The notes: a model not told the origin generated them from the letters alone. Counted from the first letter of the stretch, positions 1 to 14,634 are shown. The stretch: DNA of 64,000 nucleotides from Deinococcus ficus (GCF_003444775.1 NZ_CP021081.1:1786001-1850000), one strand, 5' to 3'. Numbers and translations: made by a program.

Positions 1-225
1 GGCGCGCACATGCACTACTTCCGCGAGGTCACGCAGCTCCTGAAGGACAAGGGCGCGTCGGACATCATTCTGTTCGGCGGCGGCATCATCCCGGACCAGG
101 ACCTGCCGGAACTGGAGGCGCTGGGTGTGGGGCGCGTGTTCACGCCCGGCGCGAGCACCCAGGACGCCGCCGAGTACCTGAAAGAAGCCGTGCAGCGCCG
201 CTGGGAAGCGCTGGGCGACGCGTAA
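1..225 (+). CDS. Cobalamin-binding domain, C-terminal part (methylmalonyl-CoA mutase type), 5' truncated
   Basis: The reading frame is open at the left edge, so only the last 74 residues are present. They contain a GGGIIPDQD segment followed by LGVGRVFTPGAST. This matches the end of the Rossmann-like B12-binding domain of methylmalonyl-CoA mutase small chains or C-termini, where GG-I-P-x-x-D leads into the last strand and the FGPGT-type turn. In such enzymes this domain holds adenosylcobalamin for the (R)-methylmalonyl-CoA to succinyl-CoA isomerisation. The catalytic half and the DxHxxG cobalamin ligand would lie outside the window, so the exact mutase type (methylmalonyl- or isobutyryl-CoA) cannot be decided here. 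Confidence 0.85.
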   Translation, partial: GAHMHYFREVTQLLKDKGASDIILFGGGIIPDQDLPELEALGVGRVFTPGASTQDAAEYLKEAVQRRWEALGDA

Positions 226-244
226 GCGCCGGCCCTGCCGCTGA

Positions 245-1453
<1,209 letters not shown>

Positions 1454-1539
1454 CACGCGCGGGCAACAGTGACATAGTGACCGGACCGCAACCCGCAGTC
1501 CGGTCCGTTTCCTGTCCCCCAGCCTGGAAGGAGTTCCGC

Positions 1540-2466
1540 ATGACGCGCCTGGCCCCGCCTGCCCCTTCACCCAATCCGGCCCTGCCCGCCCTGGGGTTCT
1601 CCCCCACCGACCGCGTGGTGATCTTCCACGCCGACGACCTCGGCATGACCGAGGCGACCGTCTCCGCGTACCGCGACCTGATGGAGGTCGGGCTGCTGTC
1701 CTCGGCGAGCGTGATGCTGCCGTGCGCATGGAGCCCGGCGGCCGTGCAGGCCGCCCGGGACGTGCCGGGGTCGGACGTGGGCGTGCACCTCACCCTGACC
1801 AGCGAGTGGGACGCCTGCCGCTGGCGGCCCCTGCTCACCCCGGAGGACCCGCGCCTGGTGGACGGGGCCGGGTTCTTTCACCGCCGGGTGGAGGACGCGA
1901 GGCAGGCGGACCCGGGCACCGTGGGCCGGGAGTTGCGGGCGCAGGTGGACGCCGCGCTCGCCTGGGGGCTGGACGTCACGCACCTGGACGCGCACATGGG
2001 CGCCGCGGCCGACCCACGCTACGTGCGCGAGGTGGTCGAACTGGCGACCACGCGGGGCATTCCGCTGCTGTACCCGCGCTTCCCGGCGGCCGGGTGGCAG
2101 GCGGTGGGCCTGGACGCCGGGCAGGCCGCGCAGGCGGAGGGGCTGGGGCAGGTGCTGGAACAGCGCGGGTTCCCGCTGGTGGATCACCTGCGGATGCTGC
2201 CGCTGGACCAGGGCGGGGACCACGCGGCCCTCACGCTGGCGTGGCTGCGGGACCTGCCGGCCGGGATCACGCACTTCATCCTGCATCCGGCGCGGGACAC
2301 CCCGGAGCTGCGCGCGGTGGCCTCCGACTGGGCGGGCCGGGTGGCGAACTACGAGGCGTTCCGGCGCCCGGAACTGCGGCGGGCGGTGGAGGGCCTGGGC
2401 GTGCAGGTGATCGGCTACGGGCCGCTGCGGGACCTGCTGCGCCGGAAGCTGGGGGGCGCGGCGTGA
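1540..2466 (+). CDS. ChbG/YdjC-family carbohydrate deacetylase-like protein
   Basis: A 308-residue protein with the metal-binding pattern of the YdjC/ChbG family: FHADDLGMT (H30-A-D-D33), GVHLTLTSEW (H83) and THLDAHMGA (H148, D150, H152), plus an ILHPARD segment near the end. Family members remove acetyl groups from N-acetylated sugars such as chitobiose; the substrate here is unknown. The ATG is preceded by a strong GGAAGGAG 7 nt upstream, and the much longer open frame to the left is only a GC-driven extension through the MFS gene. The stop codon overlaps the GTG of the next gene (GTGA), and that gene encodes a sugar-type cation symporter. This suggests uptake and deacetylation of one saccharide. 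Confidence 0.88.
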   Translation: MTRLAPPAPSPNPALPALGFSPTDRVVIFHADDLGMTEATVSAYRDLMEVGLLSSASVMLPCAWSPAAVQAARDVPGSDVGVHLTLTSEWDACRWRPLLTPEDPRLVDGAGFFHRRVEDARQADPGTVGRELRAQVDAALAWGLDVTHLDAHMGAAADPRYVREVVELATTRGIPLLYPRFPAAGWQAVGLDAGQAAQAEGLGQVLEQRGFPLVDHLRMLPLDQGGDHAALTLAWLRDLPAGITHFILHPARDTPELRAVASDWAGRVANYEAFRRPELRRAVEGLGVQVIGYGPLRDLLRRKLGGAA

Positions 2467-3824
2467 CGGCCACGCTGCCGGCCGCCGTGGAGGCGGTCAC
2501 GCCGGCCGGGGTGCGGTGGCGGTACGCGCTGATGAACCTGGGCATGGTGATTCCGGCGCAGGTGTCCAGCTTCTTCTTTCTGTACTACGTGGATCACCTG
2601 AAGGTGGACCCGGTGCGGTTCGCGGCCCTGATGTCGGCGTTCGCGCTGTACAACGCGATCGACAACCCGGTGATCGGGTACCTGTCGGACCGGACACGCA
2701 GCCGCTGGGGCCGCCGCCGGCCGTACCTGCTGTTCGCGACGCTGCCCACCATGCTGTTCCTGGCGCTGCTGTTCAACGCGCCCTTCGACGGGGTGAGCAG
2801 CCCCGGGGCGCTGCTGCTGTACTTCGGGGTGCTGTGGGTGCTGTGGGAGACGACCGGGACCATGATGGGCTCGGCGTACCTGAGCCTGCTGCCGGAGATG
2901 TTCCGCTCCTTTGCGGAGCGCACGGACGTGGCCGTGAAGATGAATGTGGTGCAGGTGGTGGGGCTGCTGATCGGGCTGGCGCTGCCTCCGGTGCTGGCCG
3001 CGCAGATCGGCTGGGGGCCGATGGGCCTCCTGTTCGCGCTGATCAGCGCGGCGGCGGTGTACGGCGGGGTGGGCCGGACCTTCGAGCAGCCCCGGCCTGA
3101 GCGGCCGGCGCAGGCGCTCGGCGCGGCGCTGCGGGCCACCTTCACCAACCGCAGCTTCCTGACCGTGGTGCTCGCGCAGACGATGCGGTTCGTGGCGACT
3201 GGCACGCTGGCGACCGGCATGGGGTTTTTCGTGAAGTACAGCCTGGGCCTGGACGGTGGCCTGAACACCACGGTCCTGCTTGCCACGGCGTTTGTGACGG
3301 CGGGCGTGTTCCTGTGGCCGTGGCGGCAGTTCGTCGCCCGGCGGTTCGGGGCGCGGACCACGCTGCTGCTGGCCTTCGCGCTGTGCGGCGTGGCGGTGCT
3401 GCCGCTGCTGGTCATTCAGACCTTCGCGGCGGCGCTGGCGACCACGGTGCTGTTCGGGGTGGGGCTGGCCGGCCTGATCCTGATGGGGGACGTGATCATG
3501 GGGGACGTGATCGATGAGGACGAGCTGCGCACCGGGGAGCGGCGCGAGGGCTCGTACTACGGCCTGGCGGGCCTGATCACCACGCTGAGCAGCGCCGTCG
3601 TGGCGGCCGCGTTCGGGTGGGTGTCCGCGCGGTACGGGTACGACCCGAAACTCAGCGTGCAGCCGGACTCGGTGGCGCAGGGGTTCCGGCTGTTCATGAC
3701 GGTGCCGCCCCTGATCGGGTCGGCGCTGGCGGTGGGGCTGATGCTGCTGTACCCGCTGCACGGGCGCCGGCTGGCCGAGGTGCAGGCCGCCCTGGCGCGC
3801 AGGCGGGCCGAAGAACGCGCCTGA
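2463..3824 (+). CDS. GPH-family (MelB-like) glycoside/cation symporter
   Basis: A 453-residue membrane protein starting at a GTG that overlaps the stop of the deacetylase by 4 nt. The first third holds the glycoside-pentoside-hexuronide signature: an early helix with FFFLYYVDHL, then DNPVIGYLSDRTRSRWGRRR, which combines the MelB-type DP/DN motif with the basic loop 2-3. A second conserved element, DVIMGDVIDEDELRTGERREG at about residues 340-360, resembles the inter-domain loop of GPH and YicJ-type carriers. It is expected to import a sugar or glycoside with Na+ or H+. Coupling to the YdjC-type enzyme supports an amino-sugar or oligosaccharide substrate, but that is inference. Confidence 0.85.
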   Translation: MTATLPAAVEAVTPAGVRWRYALMNLGMVIPAQVSSFFFLYYVDHLKVDPVRFAALMSAFALYNAIDNPVIGYLSDRTRSRWGRRRPYLLFATLPTMLFLALLFNAPFDGVSSPGALLLYFGVLWVLWETTGTMMGSAYLSLLPEMFRSFAERTDVAVKMNVVQVVGLLIGLALPPVLAAQIGWGPMGLLFALISAAAVYGGVGRTFEQPRPERPAQALGAALRATFTNRSFLTVVLAQTMRFVATGTLATGMGFFVKYSLGLDGGLNTTVLLATAFVTAGVFLWPWRQFVARRFGARTTLLLAFALCGVAVLPLLVIQTFAAALATTVLFGVGLAGLILMGDVIMGDVIDEDELRTGERREGSYYGLAGLITTLSSAVVAAAFGWVSARYGYDPKLSVQPDSVAQGFRLFMTVPPLIGSALAVGLMLLYPLHGRRLAEVQAALARRRAEERA

Positions 3825-3863
3825 GCCCCCGCCACGCAGGGGGGATTCAGGCGCCGGGAGGGC

Positions 3864-4658
3864 TCAGCCCAGGCGGCCGACGGCGCGTTCGGCGAGCACG
3901 TCCACAAGGTGCGCGCGGTACTCGGCGCTGGCGTAGCGGTCCCCGAGCAGGTCGCCGGGGTCCACGAGGTCCTTGAACCGGTACTCGGCGCTGCGGATGC
4001 CGTCCTCCAGCTTCGTGAGGCGGTGGGCCTTCTCGGCGGCGCCGGTGTACGCCACGCGGATCTCACCGCCGGCGTGCCGGGCGGCGGCCACGCCCACGAC
4101 GGCGTAGTGGCTGGCGGGGTGGCGGAACTTCTCGTAGGCGCTCGCCTGGATACCCCTCGGCACGCGGATGTGAGTGAGGAGCTCGCCGTGCTGCACGGCG
4201 CTCTCGAACATGCCCAGGAACATGTCGTCGGCCTGCACGGTGCGCTCTCCTCCGGGGCCGCGAATCACGAACTGCGCGCCTAGGGCCAGGGCGGCGGCGG
4301 GGTAGTCGGCGCTGGGGTCGGCGTGGGCGAGGGACCCGCCGATGGTGCCGCGGTTGCGGACCAGGGGGTCCCCGACCCACCCGGCGACCTCCGGGAACAG
4401 CGGCAGGGCGCTGCGCAGCACCTCGGCGTGGGTGGTCATGGCGCCCACCACGAAGAAGTCGCCGTCCTCGCGGATGCCCTTGAGTTCCGGCAGGTCCCAG
4501 ATGTCGATCAGGGCGGGCGGCTGCGCGAGCCGGAGTTTCATGGCGGGCAGCAGCGAGTGGCCGCCGGCGATGACCTTCGTTTCAGGGTGCTCGGCGAGGG
4601 CCTGAAGGGCGTCCTCCACGCTCGTGGCCTTGCGGTAGTCGAAGCTGGCTGGGTACAT
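3864..4658 (-). CDS. Molybdenum hydroxylase FAD-binding subunit (CoxM-like)
   Basis: A 264-residue protein with both FAD motifs of the CO dehydrogenase medium subunit family: IAGGHSLLP (about residues 30-38) and TIGGSLAHADPSAD (105-118). It would pass electrons from the iron-sulfur subunit to the acceptor. The ATG has GGAGGG upstream. It is the last gene of a coxS-coxL-coxM-ordered operon, with 40 nt between the coxL stop and its start, and it converges with the symporter gene. Length is slightly below the usual 280-290 residues. The physiological substrate depends on the large subunit and is not established. Confidence 0.9.
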   Translation of the reverse strand: MYPASFDYRKATSVEDALQALAEHPETKVIAGGHSLLPAMKLRLAQPPALIDIWDLPELKGIREDGDFFVVGAMTTHAEVLRSALPLFPEVAGWVGDPLVRNRGTIGGSLAHADPSADYPAAALALGAQFVIRGPGGERTVQADDMFLGMFESAVQHGELLTHIRVPRGIQASAYEKFRHPASHYAVVGVAAARHAGGEIRVAYTGAAEKAHRLTKLEDGIRSAEYRFKDLVDPGDLLGDRYASAEYRAHLVDVLAERAVGRLG

Positions 4659-4698
4659 CGTGTCCCTCCGCGGGCCGGCGCCCGCTGCAAACGAGTGC

Positions 4699-7095
<2,397 letters not shown>

Positions 7096-7140
7096 GCCTC
7101 TTCCCCCTCCTGAGCTGGTGTCGGTCGGCGGTCGCTCGGT

Positions 7141-7632
<492 letters not shown>

Positions 7633-8039
7633 GCGGTCCTCCGTGCGGGACGCCAGGGGCGCGCGCTGGGGCGTGGGGATGAACGGGAGCCGCGCCCGGG
7701 CGGGAGCGCCTGGGGGGCCTGTGCACTGTGGAACTCCTGCATTCAATCACAGCCGGGGCCGGATGGCACGCGGTCGGGCCGGCCCGCCGAACGGTTGAAC
7801 TCGGTTCAGGATTGTGTGGTTTTGCACGGCGAGTACCGCACAGGGAACACCCCTGGGGGTGCCTTGGTGTGTGGTGTACACTCTGGGGGAAGGCGGGAGA
7901 AATGTCCCGGGTTGCCTTCCGTTTCCCGGCCCCTGCCTGCCGCTCCCATGTGAATAGATTCACCTGAACCCGAGTCTTCTCACACCCGCCCCCGGATGAC
8001 CCCCCCCAGGAACCGGCCCGGTTCCCACAGGAGCCACCC
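7633..8039. promoter_or_regulatory. Divergent 407-bp intergenic region between cox-like operon and ndh, with inverted repeat
   Basis: No credible gene is seen here. The region must hold the promoters of the leftward coxSLM-like operon and the rightward NADH dehydrogenase gene. A perfect inverted repeat GTGAATAGATTCAC lies at 7950-7963, about 77 nt upstream of the ndh start, and looks like a regulator site. A second self-complementary stretch, ACCCCTGGGGGT, lies near 7850. A TACACT hexamer that could be a rightward -10 element lies near 7876. No regulator can be assigned from sequence alone. Confidence 0.5.
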
Positions 8040-9179
<1,140 letters not shown>

Positions 9180-9196
9180 ACACGAAGGGAAAAGCG

Positions 9197-9221
9197 CGGG
9201 CCGGGGGAATCCTCCGGCCCG
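9197..9221 (+). terminator. Probable terminator hairpin after ndh
   Basis: An 8-bp stem (CGGGCCGG / CCGGCCCG) closes a 9-nt loop 17 nt after the ndh stop. The following U run is poor (CCTTTG), so efficiency is doubtful. It lies between converging genes. Confidence 0.5.
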
Positions 9222-9314
9222 GCGCCTTTGCATTGCCATGAGCGCCAACACGTCTTGCGCTGGTGTGATCTCCCGGGTCAACGGGCCCTTATTCCCCTCA
9301 GCAATGATCTCTTC

Positions 9315-9767
9315 TCATTCCCCGAGGTGCCCGGCCCATTCTTCCAGGAGGTACTGGAGTCGGGTCTGGGCGTTTTCCTGACTGCCGTACACGCTGCGCA
9401 GCAGGTCCCCGCCGGGCGCGAAGGCCAGCCAGTGCGGGGTGCCTTCGGTGTGCCAGTGGCGGGCGAACTCGCCGTGCAGGTCCAGGGCGACGGGGAACGG
9501 CAGTTTCCCGAAGTCGCGGGCGAACTTCACCAGGGTGGGTTCCACGTCCTCCCGCGGAAGGCGGCGGTGGCCGTGGCTGGTGTGCATGGCGAGCAGGTGC
9601 ACGCGGTCCCCGAATTCGGCGTGCAGGCGTTTGAGGAACGGGATGCCGCGCGTGACGCACGCGGCGCACTCCAGGTTGAAGGTCATGACCAGCCCGGGCC
9701 GGTCCCAGCCGGAGGGCGGCGTGAGGGGGGAGCCGTGCACGAAGTCGTCCGGGGCGGGCCAGTCCAT
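9315..9767 (-). CDS. Thioredoxin-fold redox protein (TlpA/AhpC-like) with CAAC active site
   Basis: A 150-residue protein without a signal peptide. After FNLECAACVTRGIPFLKRL (CxxC with AA between the cysteines, about residues 34-37) it shows a thioredoxin-like order: helix, VHLLAMHTS strand, then PFPVALD and the TPHWLAFAPGGDLL segment, which holds the cis-Pro position. It probably acts as a cytoplasmic thiol-disulfide or peroxiredoxin-like protein; the specific role is unknown. It begins 55 nt after the MocR regulator on the same strand. An alternative ATG six codons upstream exists; neither has a strong ribosome-binding site. Confidence 0.75.
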   Translation of the reverse strand: MDWPAPDDFVHGSPLTPPSGWDRPGLVMTFNLECAACVTRGIPFLKRLHAEFGDRVHLLAMHTSHGHRRLPREDVEPTLVKFARDFGKLPFPVALDLHGEFARHWHTEGTPHWLAFAPGGDLLRSVYGSQENAQTRLQYLLEEWAGHLGE

Positions 9768-9822
9768 GCCTGCACCGTACGGCACGGGCGGGGGGAGTGG
9801 ATGGGTGGGCCTTCGCGGCTCG

Positions 9823-11244
9823 TTACGGGTGGGGCGGGTGCAGGGCGCGGGCGAGTCGCGCCAGGCCCTGCCGCAGCCGGGGGGGCGGGAGGTGCGCGAA
9901 GGCGAGCAGGAGGGTGTCTTCCTGGCCGTCCACGCCGCCGAGGGCCACGCCGCCTCGGGCGGCCCGGCCGATCACGTCCGCGGCGCTCTGGTCGGGCGGC
10001 AGGGTGACGTGCAGGTGCAGGCCGGCGCGGGCGGGCGTGACCTGCCAGTCCGGGAAGTGCGCGTGCAGGGCGTGGGTGGCTGCCTCGTGCCGTTCGGCGA
10101 GGACCGGGCGGGTGCGGCGCACGTGCCGGGCGTACGCGCCGGACCCCAGCAGGTCCGCGAGGGCCAGGGCGTCCAGGGTGCCCGGCGCGCGGTCGGTGAG
10201 GGGGCGCGTGCCGGCCAGCACCTGGATCACGGCGGGCGGGCCGGCCAGGAAGCCGCTGCGGGTTACGGGGGCCAGGCTCTTGCTGAAGCTGCCGAGCAGG
10301 ATCACGCGCGCCGGGTCCAGGGCCTGCATCACGGCGGGGGCCCGGCCGCCCTGGCCGGTGCCGTGCACGAGGTCGGCGGCGTAGTCGTCTTCCAGGATCA
10401 GGGTGCCGCGCGGCGCGGCCCAGTCCAGCACCGCCTGCCGGCGCGCGGCGGGCAGGGTGGCGGTCGTGGGGTACTGGCAGGCGGGCGTGGCGTACAGCAG
10501 CGTGGCCTGCGCGGGCAGGTGTGCGGGAATCAGGCCGTGGTCGTCCACGGGAACGGGGTGCAGGGTCGCGCCGGTCGCGGAGAGCGCCGCGTGCGCCCCG
10601 GCGTACGTGGGCGTCTCGATCGCGGCGGTCCGGCCGGGTTCCAGGAATGCTCGGGCGAGGGCGTCCAGGGCGCCCTGCGTGCCGCCGGTGAGCATGACCA
10701 TGTCCGGCGTGACCTGCGCGCCCCGTTCGGCGTTCAGGTACGCGGCCAGGGCGCGCCGGGTCTCCAGCGGGCCCAGCGGGTCGGGCAGGGCGTCCCCGGC
10801 GGCGTCCCGCCAGTGGTGCACGGCGGCGGCGCGGCGGGCGAGCGCCTGCGTCCACGCGGCCGGGTACAGGTCCGGAACGGGCTGCCCCGGGCGGAAGTCC
10901 ACGGCGTACGTCCCGGCGACGTCCTGCACCTGCCCGGCCAGCGCGCGGCGCGCCCAGTCGCTCAGTGGCAGCGGGGGCGCGGCGCCCGGCTGTGGGCGGG
11001 CGGGCCGCACGACCCGTGTGCCGCTGCGCGGGGCGGCCTGCACGAAGCCCTCCCATGTGAGGGTGTCCAGGGCGTCCACCACGGTGTTGCGGGACACGCC
11101 CAGCTGCGCGGCGAGCGCGCGGTGGCCGGGCAGCCGGGTGCCGTCGGGCAGGGTGCCGCGCAGCACGGCGTCCCGCAGGGTGCGGGTCACGCGGGCGCCG
11201 ACCGTCTCGCCCGGCAGGGCGGGCAGCAGGTCCGGCACGGTCAC
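9823..11244 (-). CDS. MocR-type regulator: GntR winged helix fused to class I aminotransferase domain
   Basis: A 473-residue fusion. Residues 1-75 form a GntR winged helix-turn-helix ([16 protein letters not shown], then [23 protein letters not shown]). The rest is a fold-type I aminotransferase domain with [16 protein letters not shown] and the PLP-lysine motif GSFSKSLAP. MocR proteins such as PdxR and GabR use PLP or its adducts as effector. The GTG start lies 5 nt after the stop of the small upstream gene, indicating coupling; a second GTG lies two codons on. No pdx or gab genes are visible nearby, so the target is unknown and could be the adjacent small genes. Confidence 0.88.
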   Translation of the reverse strand: MTVPDLLPALPGETVGARVTRTLRDAVLRGTLPDGTRLPGHRALAAQLGVSRNTVVDALDTLTWEGFVQAAPRSGTRVVRPARPQPGAAPPLPLSDWARRALAGQVQDVAGTYAVDFRPGQPVPDLYPAAWTQALARRAAAVHHWRDAAGDALPDPLGPLETRRALAAYLNAERGAQVTPDMVMLTGGTQGALDALARAFLEPGRTAAIETPTYAGAHAALSATGATLHPVPVDDHGLIPAHLPAQATLLYATPACQYPTTATLPAARRQAVLDWAAPRGTLILEDDYAADLVHGTGQGGRAPAVMQALDPARVILLGSFSKSLAPVTRSGFLAGPPAVIQVLAGTRPLTDRAPGTLDALALADLLGSGAYARHVRRTRPVLAERHEAATHALHAHFPDWQVTPARAGLHLHVTLPPDQSAADVIGRAARGGVALGGVDGQEDTLLLAFAHLPPPRLRQGLARLARALHPPHP

Positions 11245-11249
11245 GCGGG

Positions 11250-11564
11250 TCAGCGGTCCAGTTCCCGGGTCAGCCACGCGCGGTCGCCGCCCTCCTGTTC
11301 CAGGGCCTGTCCGGCGAGGGTCACGTACCGGTCCCGCGCGGCCTGCGCCTCCCCGGGCGTCAGGCCGTACTTGTCGGGTTCGGCCAGCAGCGCGCGGATG
11401 AACGGGAACACCGGTTCGTTCGGGTGCACGCGGCCGTTCACGGTGATGTCCGCGGGCCACTTCAGCAGGTACTCCAGCGCGTACGGGCCGGGTTCCAGCA
11501 CGCAGCCGCCCGGGTAAGGGATGCGTTTCGGGCCGGGGAAGGTCACGGCGGGTTCGGTGGTCAT
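11250..11564 (-). CDS. Small hypothetical protein (104 aa)
   Basis: I do not recognise this protein. It is soluble, with a Gly/Pro-rich N-terminal half ([25 protein letters not shown]), the segment [14 protein letters not shown], and a charged helical C-terminus. No catalytic motif or membrane segment is visible. It is tightly linked to the downstream MocR regulator, whose GTG follows its stop by 5 nt, so the two are probably co-translated. Codon composition is like its neighbours. Confidence 0.6.
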   Translation of the reverse strand: MTTEPAVTFPGPKRIPYPGGCVLEPGPYALEYLLKWPADITVNGRVHPNEPVFPFIRALLAEPDKYGLTPGEAQAARDRYVTLAGQALEQEGGDRAWLTRELDR

Positions 11565-11586
11565 GCCTCAGGATGCCGCAACTCAA

Positions 11587-11634
11587 AAGGAAAAATGCAG
11601 GCGCGCCGGGGGACTGAACCCTGGCGCGCCTGCA
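11587..11634 (-). terminator. Rho-independent terminator of the leu operon
   Basis: A 12-bp perfect stem (TGCAGGCGCGCC / GGCGCGCCTGCA) lies 20 nt after the leuB stop. It is followed on the minus strand by TTTTTCCTTTT. This is a textbook intrinsic terminator for leuB and it separates the leu operon from the 104-residue gene. Confidence 0.9.
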
Positions 11635-11653
11635 AGTTGAAGACTCTCGGAGT

Positions 11654-12709
11654 TCAGCCGACGGCGGGTGTACCCAGCGCTTCCAGCACGGCGTGCGTGA
11701 AGGTGCGGGTGTCGGCCTTGCCGCCCAGGTCGCGGGTGGGGTGCTCGCGCAGCGCAATGGCCACGGCGCGGTCCACGTGGTTCGCGGCGTCCGGACGTTT
11801 CAGGCCGTGGCGCAGCAGCATGCCGGCGCTGAGGATCGCGGCGGCGGGGTTGGCGACGCCCTGCCCGGCGATGTCCGGGGCGCTGCCGTGGATGGGTTCG
11901 AACAGGCCCGCGCCGTCGCCGAGGGAGGCGCTGGGCATCACGCCCAGACTGCCGGGGATCACGGCAGCGAGGTCGGAGAGGATGTCGCCGAACAGGTTCT
12001 CGGTGAGGATCACGTCGTAGCGGCTGGGGTTGGCGACGACCAGCATGGCGACGCTGTCCACGTACTCGTGGTTCAGGTGGATGCTGCGGTAGTCGCGGTC
12101 GCGCAGGGCCTGCACGTCCCGGCGCCACAGTTCGGAGACTTCCAGCACGTTGGCCTTGTCCACGCTGGTCACGCGGCCACGGCGCTGCTCGGCCGCCCAG
12201 AAGGCCACCTTCGCCACGCGTTCCACCTCGGGGGTGGTGTAGCGCATGGTGTTGTAGGCGGTGTCCCCGTCGATCCTGCGGTCCTGGTCGAAGTAGATGC
12301 CGCCCAGGAGTTCACGCACGATCAGGATGTCCACGCCGCGGGCGATCTCGGCCTTCAGTGGCGAGAGGTGTTCCAGGCCCGGCAGGACCCGCACGGGCCG
12401 CAGGTTCGCGTAGCAGCCGAGTTCGCGGCGCAGCGCGAGCAGGCCGCTTTCGGGGCGCAGGTGGCGGGGCAGTTTGTTCCAGGCGCTATCGTGCGCGCCG
12501 CCGACCGTGCCGAGCAGCGCGGCATCGGCGTCTTTCAGGGCGTCGCGGGTGCGCTGCGGGAAGGGGTCGGCGTGGTCCTCGTAGGCGCCGCCGCCGATGG
12601 CGTGTTCCTCGATGGTCACGTCCGGCGCGACCTCGCGCAGCACCTCCACGGCAGCAGCGGTCACTTCAGGGCCGATTCCGTCTCCGGGCAGGGTCACGAT
12701 CTTGGGCAT
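11654..12709 (-). CDS. leuB: 3-isopropylmalate dehydrogenase
   Basis: A 351-residue beta-decarboxylating dehydrogenase that oxidises 3-isopropylmalate with NAD+ to give 2-oxoisocaproate, the third step specific to leucine synthesis. The N-terminus is [16 protein letters not shown]. Substrate loop LRPVRV, the [10 protein letters not shown] segment and the [27 protein letters not shown] block follow the LeuB pattern rather than isocitrate or homoisocitrate dehydrogenase. Length is normal for LeuB. It closes the operon, 81 nt after leuD, and is followed by a strong terminator. A GGAGGTGC stretch precedes the ATG. Confidence 0.95.
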   Translation of the reverse strand: MPKIVTLPGDGIGPEVTAAAVEVLREVAPDVTIEEHAIGGGAYEDHADPFPQRTRDALKDADAALLGTVGGAHDSAWNKLPRHLRPESGLLALRRELGCYANLRPVRVLPGLEHLSPLKAEIARGVDILIVRELLGGIYFDQDRRIDGDTAYNTMRYTTPEVERVAKVAFWAAEQRRGRVTSVDKANVLEVSELWRRDVQALRDRDYRSIHLNHEYVDSVAMLVVANPSRYDVILTENLFGDILSDLAAVIPGSLGVMPSASLGDGAGLFEPIHGSAPDIAGQGVANPAAAILSAGMLLRHGLKRPDAANHVDRAVAIALREHPTRDLGGKADTRTFTHAVLEALGTPAVG

Positions 12710-12790
12710 GGGCGCACCTCCAGTGCGGGAATAGGGGGATGGTAGACGGTCGGCGGGTGGGCGCGGGGCGCGTCGTCTATGCGCGGGGCG

Positions 12791-13279
12791 TCAGATCTGC
12801 ACGTGGGTTTTCATGTACTCCAGCCAGCCGCCGGCCTGCTGCACGTCCAGCGCGAACTGCGGGACCGGCACGAAGCGCAGTACCTGCCCGGTGCGGGTGT
12901 TGGTGATGGTGCCGCCCGGCAGGTCCAGGTCCGCCTCGTCGCCGTCCTGGAAGGCCTCGACGATGCCGTCGCATTCCAGGGCCAGGAAGCCGTTGTTGAT
13001 GCTGTTGCGGTAGTAGATCCGCGCGAAGTTCGGCGCGATCACGGCCGACACGCCCGCGCCGCGCAGCGCCCACACGGCGTGCTCGCGGCTGGACCCGCAC
13101 CCGAAGTCCGCGCCGGCCACGATGATGTCCCCCGGCTGCACGCGCTTCACGAAGCCTTTGTCGTAGTCCTCCATGGCGTACGGGGCGAGTTCGGCCTCCA
13201 CGTCGGTGGTCAGGTGGCGGGCGGGAATGATCTCGTCGGTGTTGATGTGGTCGCGGGCAAACACGTGCACTTTCGGCAT
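12791..13279 (-). CDS. leuD: 3-isopropylmalate dehydratase small subunit
   Basis: A 162-residue swivelling-domain subunit that pairs with LeuC to interconvert 2- and 3-isopropylmalate. Family landmarks are [16 protein letters not shown] at the start, [13 protein letters not shown] (about residues 57-69) and [18 protein letters not shown] (about 84-101). The short length is typical of the archaeal/Deinococcus-Thermus type shared with homoaconitase small subunits, so homoaconitase cannot be excluded from this subunit alone. Its place between leuC and leuB argues for leucine synthesis. Confidence 0.92.
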   Translation of the reverse strand: MPKVHVFARDHINTDEIIPARHLTTDVEAELAPYAMEDYDKGFVKRVQPGDIIVAGADFGCGSSREHAVWALRGAGVSAVIAPNFARIYYRNSINNGFLALECDGIVEAFQDGDEADLDLPGGTITNTRTGQVLRFVPVPQFALDVQQAGGWLEYMKTHVQI

Positions 13280-13356
13280 GGGGGCCTCCTTGGGGGGTCA
13301 GGGGTTCGGGGCTCCGGGCACAAAGCGCGGCGGGCGGGCCGGGGGGGCCGTTCCGG

Positions 13357-14634
13357 TCAGTTCGCGCCCTGCCCGGCGGCGTAGGGTTGCAGTTCTTCGG
13401 GGAGTTCCTCGCTGTACAGGTCGCGCCAGTCCTGGCCGTTGAAGGTCACCTCGGACTCCATGAACGTCTGCGCGAGGGGGTCCGGGTCGCCCAGGGCGTC
13501 TTTGGGAATGTCGAGTTTCACGGCGACCGGCACGGGCAGCGTCTCCCCTTCCGGCACCTCCAGTTCCCCGGCGAAGGTGTCGGTGAACAGGTGGGTCGTC
13601 CACTCTGCCCAGGCGGCCGCGTTCCCGGCGCCGGTGGACTGGGTCAGGTCGGCCTTCAGGCTGTCCTGGTGCTCCTCGGGGATGTCGCCATCGGCCCACT
13701 GCACGCGGCCGTCGGCGTGCACGGTGACGGTCACGGTGGCGATGTCCAGGAAGTTCTGCAGTTCGGCCATCAGGCCGTCCGGGGCGGGTTCGGCGTCCTC
13801 GCCGTCGCCGTAATTGAGCCAGTTCTCGCCGTCCAGGGAGTAGCTGGACTGCGCGGTCACCGGGTGGAATTCCACGTTCCCGCGCGTGGCGAACGCCAGG
13901 CTCAGCGGCGAGAGCAGCGGCGCCGGTCTGCGGAGTTCCAGCACCAGACGCCGCGCGACCGGCACGGGCAGGTCATCCTCGGGCTCCTCGCCGCCCTGTT
14001 CCAGCAGGCCCCGGTGCGAGTCCAGCCAGTCCTCCGGGGTCTCGCCGTGCCACTCGCGGGTCACGGACTCCAGCAGGTCCAGCAGTTCCTCGGGTGGGTC
14101 GGGTTCGATGTCGATGCGGCCCTCCGGCCAGTGCTCGGCGCGGAAGGTGGCGACCACCTCGCCCCGCTCCTGCACGGCCGGGTGCTGCATCAGGTACTCC
14201 AGCGCGCGGCGCGGGTCGGCGTTCGACGGGAAGCTCTCCCAGCGCTCCCCGTCGAAGGAGTGCTGCTGCTCACGCAGGCGCACGCTGCCGCCCGGCACGG
14301 GGAAGCTCACGCCGGCCGTTTCGGCGCCCGCCTTGCCCAGCACGAGGTCTCCCGCGAAGCGGCGGTGTGCCGGGACGGGAATGGCCTCCACGTCCGCGGC
14401 CGTCTCCAGGAACGCGTCGGGTCGGCCGGCCATCACGTAGTTCGTGCGGTACTCGCTGGCCCACGCTGGGCCGTACGGCTGCGAGAGCCGCAGGGCGTCC
14501 GTGATCTGTTCCCGCAGCCGGGCGTCTTCGGGCGCTCGGGTCAGGGTGATGCCCCCGTCCTCGGCCATGCGGGCCTCGAAGGGGTGGACGGTGGGCATCA
14601 GGCCCAGCTGCTTGCGGCGTTTCGCTTCTCCCAT
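13357..14634 (-). CDS. Hypothetical acidic protein (425 aa) inside the leu operon
   Basis: I do not recognise this protein. It begins MGEAKRRKQLGL, a short basic N-terminus, then becomes strongly acidic with many Glu, Asp and Pro residues. Two segments, QHSFDGERWESFPS and SYSLDGENWLNYGD, are similar and a third, VTFNGQDWRDLYSEE, lies at the end. This suggests three copies of one beta-rich unit (LDGExW). There is no signal peptide or membrane helix. It lies 37 nt after leuC and 77 nt before leuD on the same strand, so it is cotranscribed with leucine genes although it has no known role there. Confidence 0.7.
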   Translation of the reverse strand: MGEAKRRKQLGLMPTVHPFEARMAEDGGITLTRAPEDARLREQITDALRLSQPYGPAWASEYRTNYVMAGRPDAFLETAADVEAIPVPAHRRFAGDLVLGKAGAETAGVSFPVPGGSVRLREQQHSFDGERWESFPSNADPRRALEYLMQHPAVQERGEVVATFRAEHWPEGRIDIEPDPPEELLDLLESVTREWHGETPEDWLDSHRGLLEQGGEEPEDDLPVPVARRLVLELRRPAPLLSPLSLAFATRGNVEFHPVTAQSSYSLDGENWLNYGDGEDAEPAPDGLMAELQNFLDIATVTVTVHADGRVQWADGDIPEEHQDSLKADLTQSTGAGNAAAWAEWTTHLFTDTFAGELEVPEGETLPVPVAVKLDIPKDALGDPDPLAQTFMESEVTFNGQDWRDLYSEELPEELQPYAAGQGAN

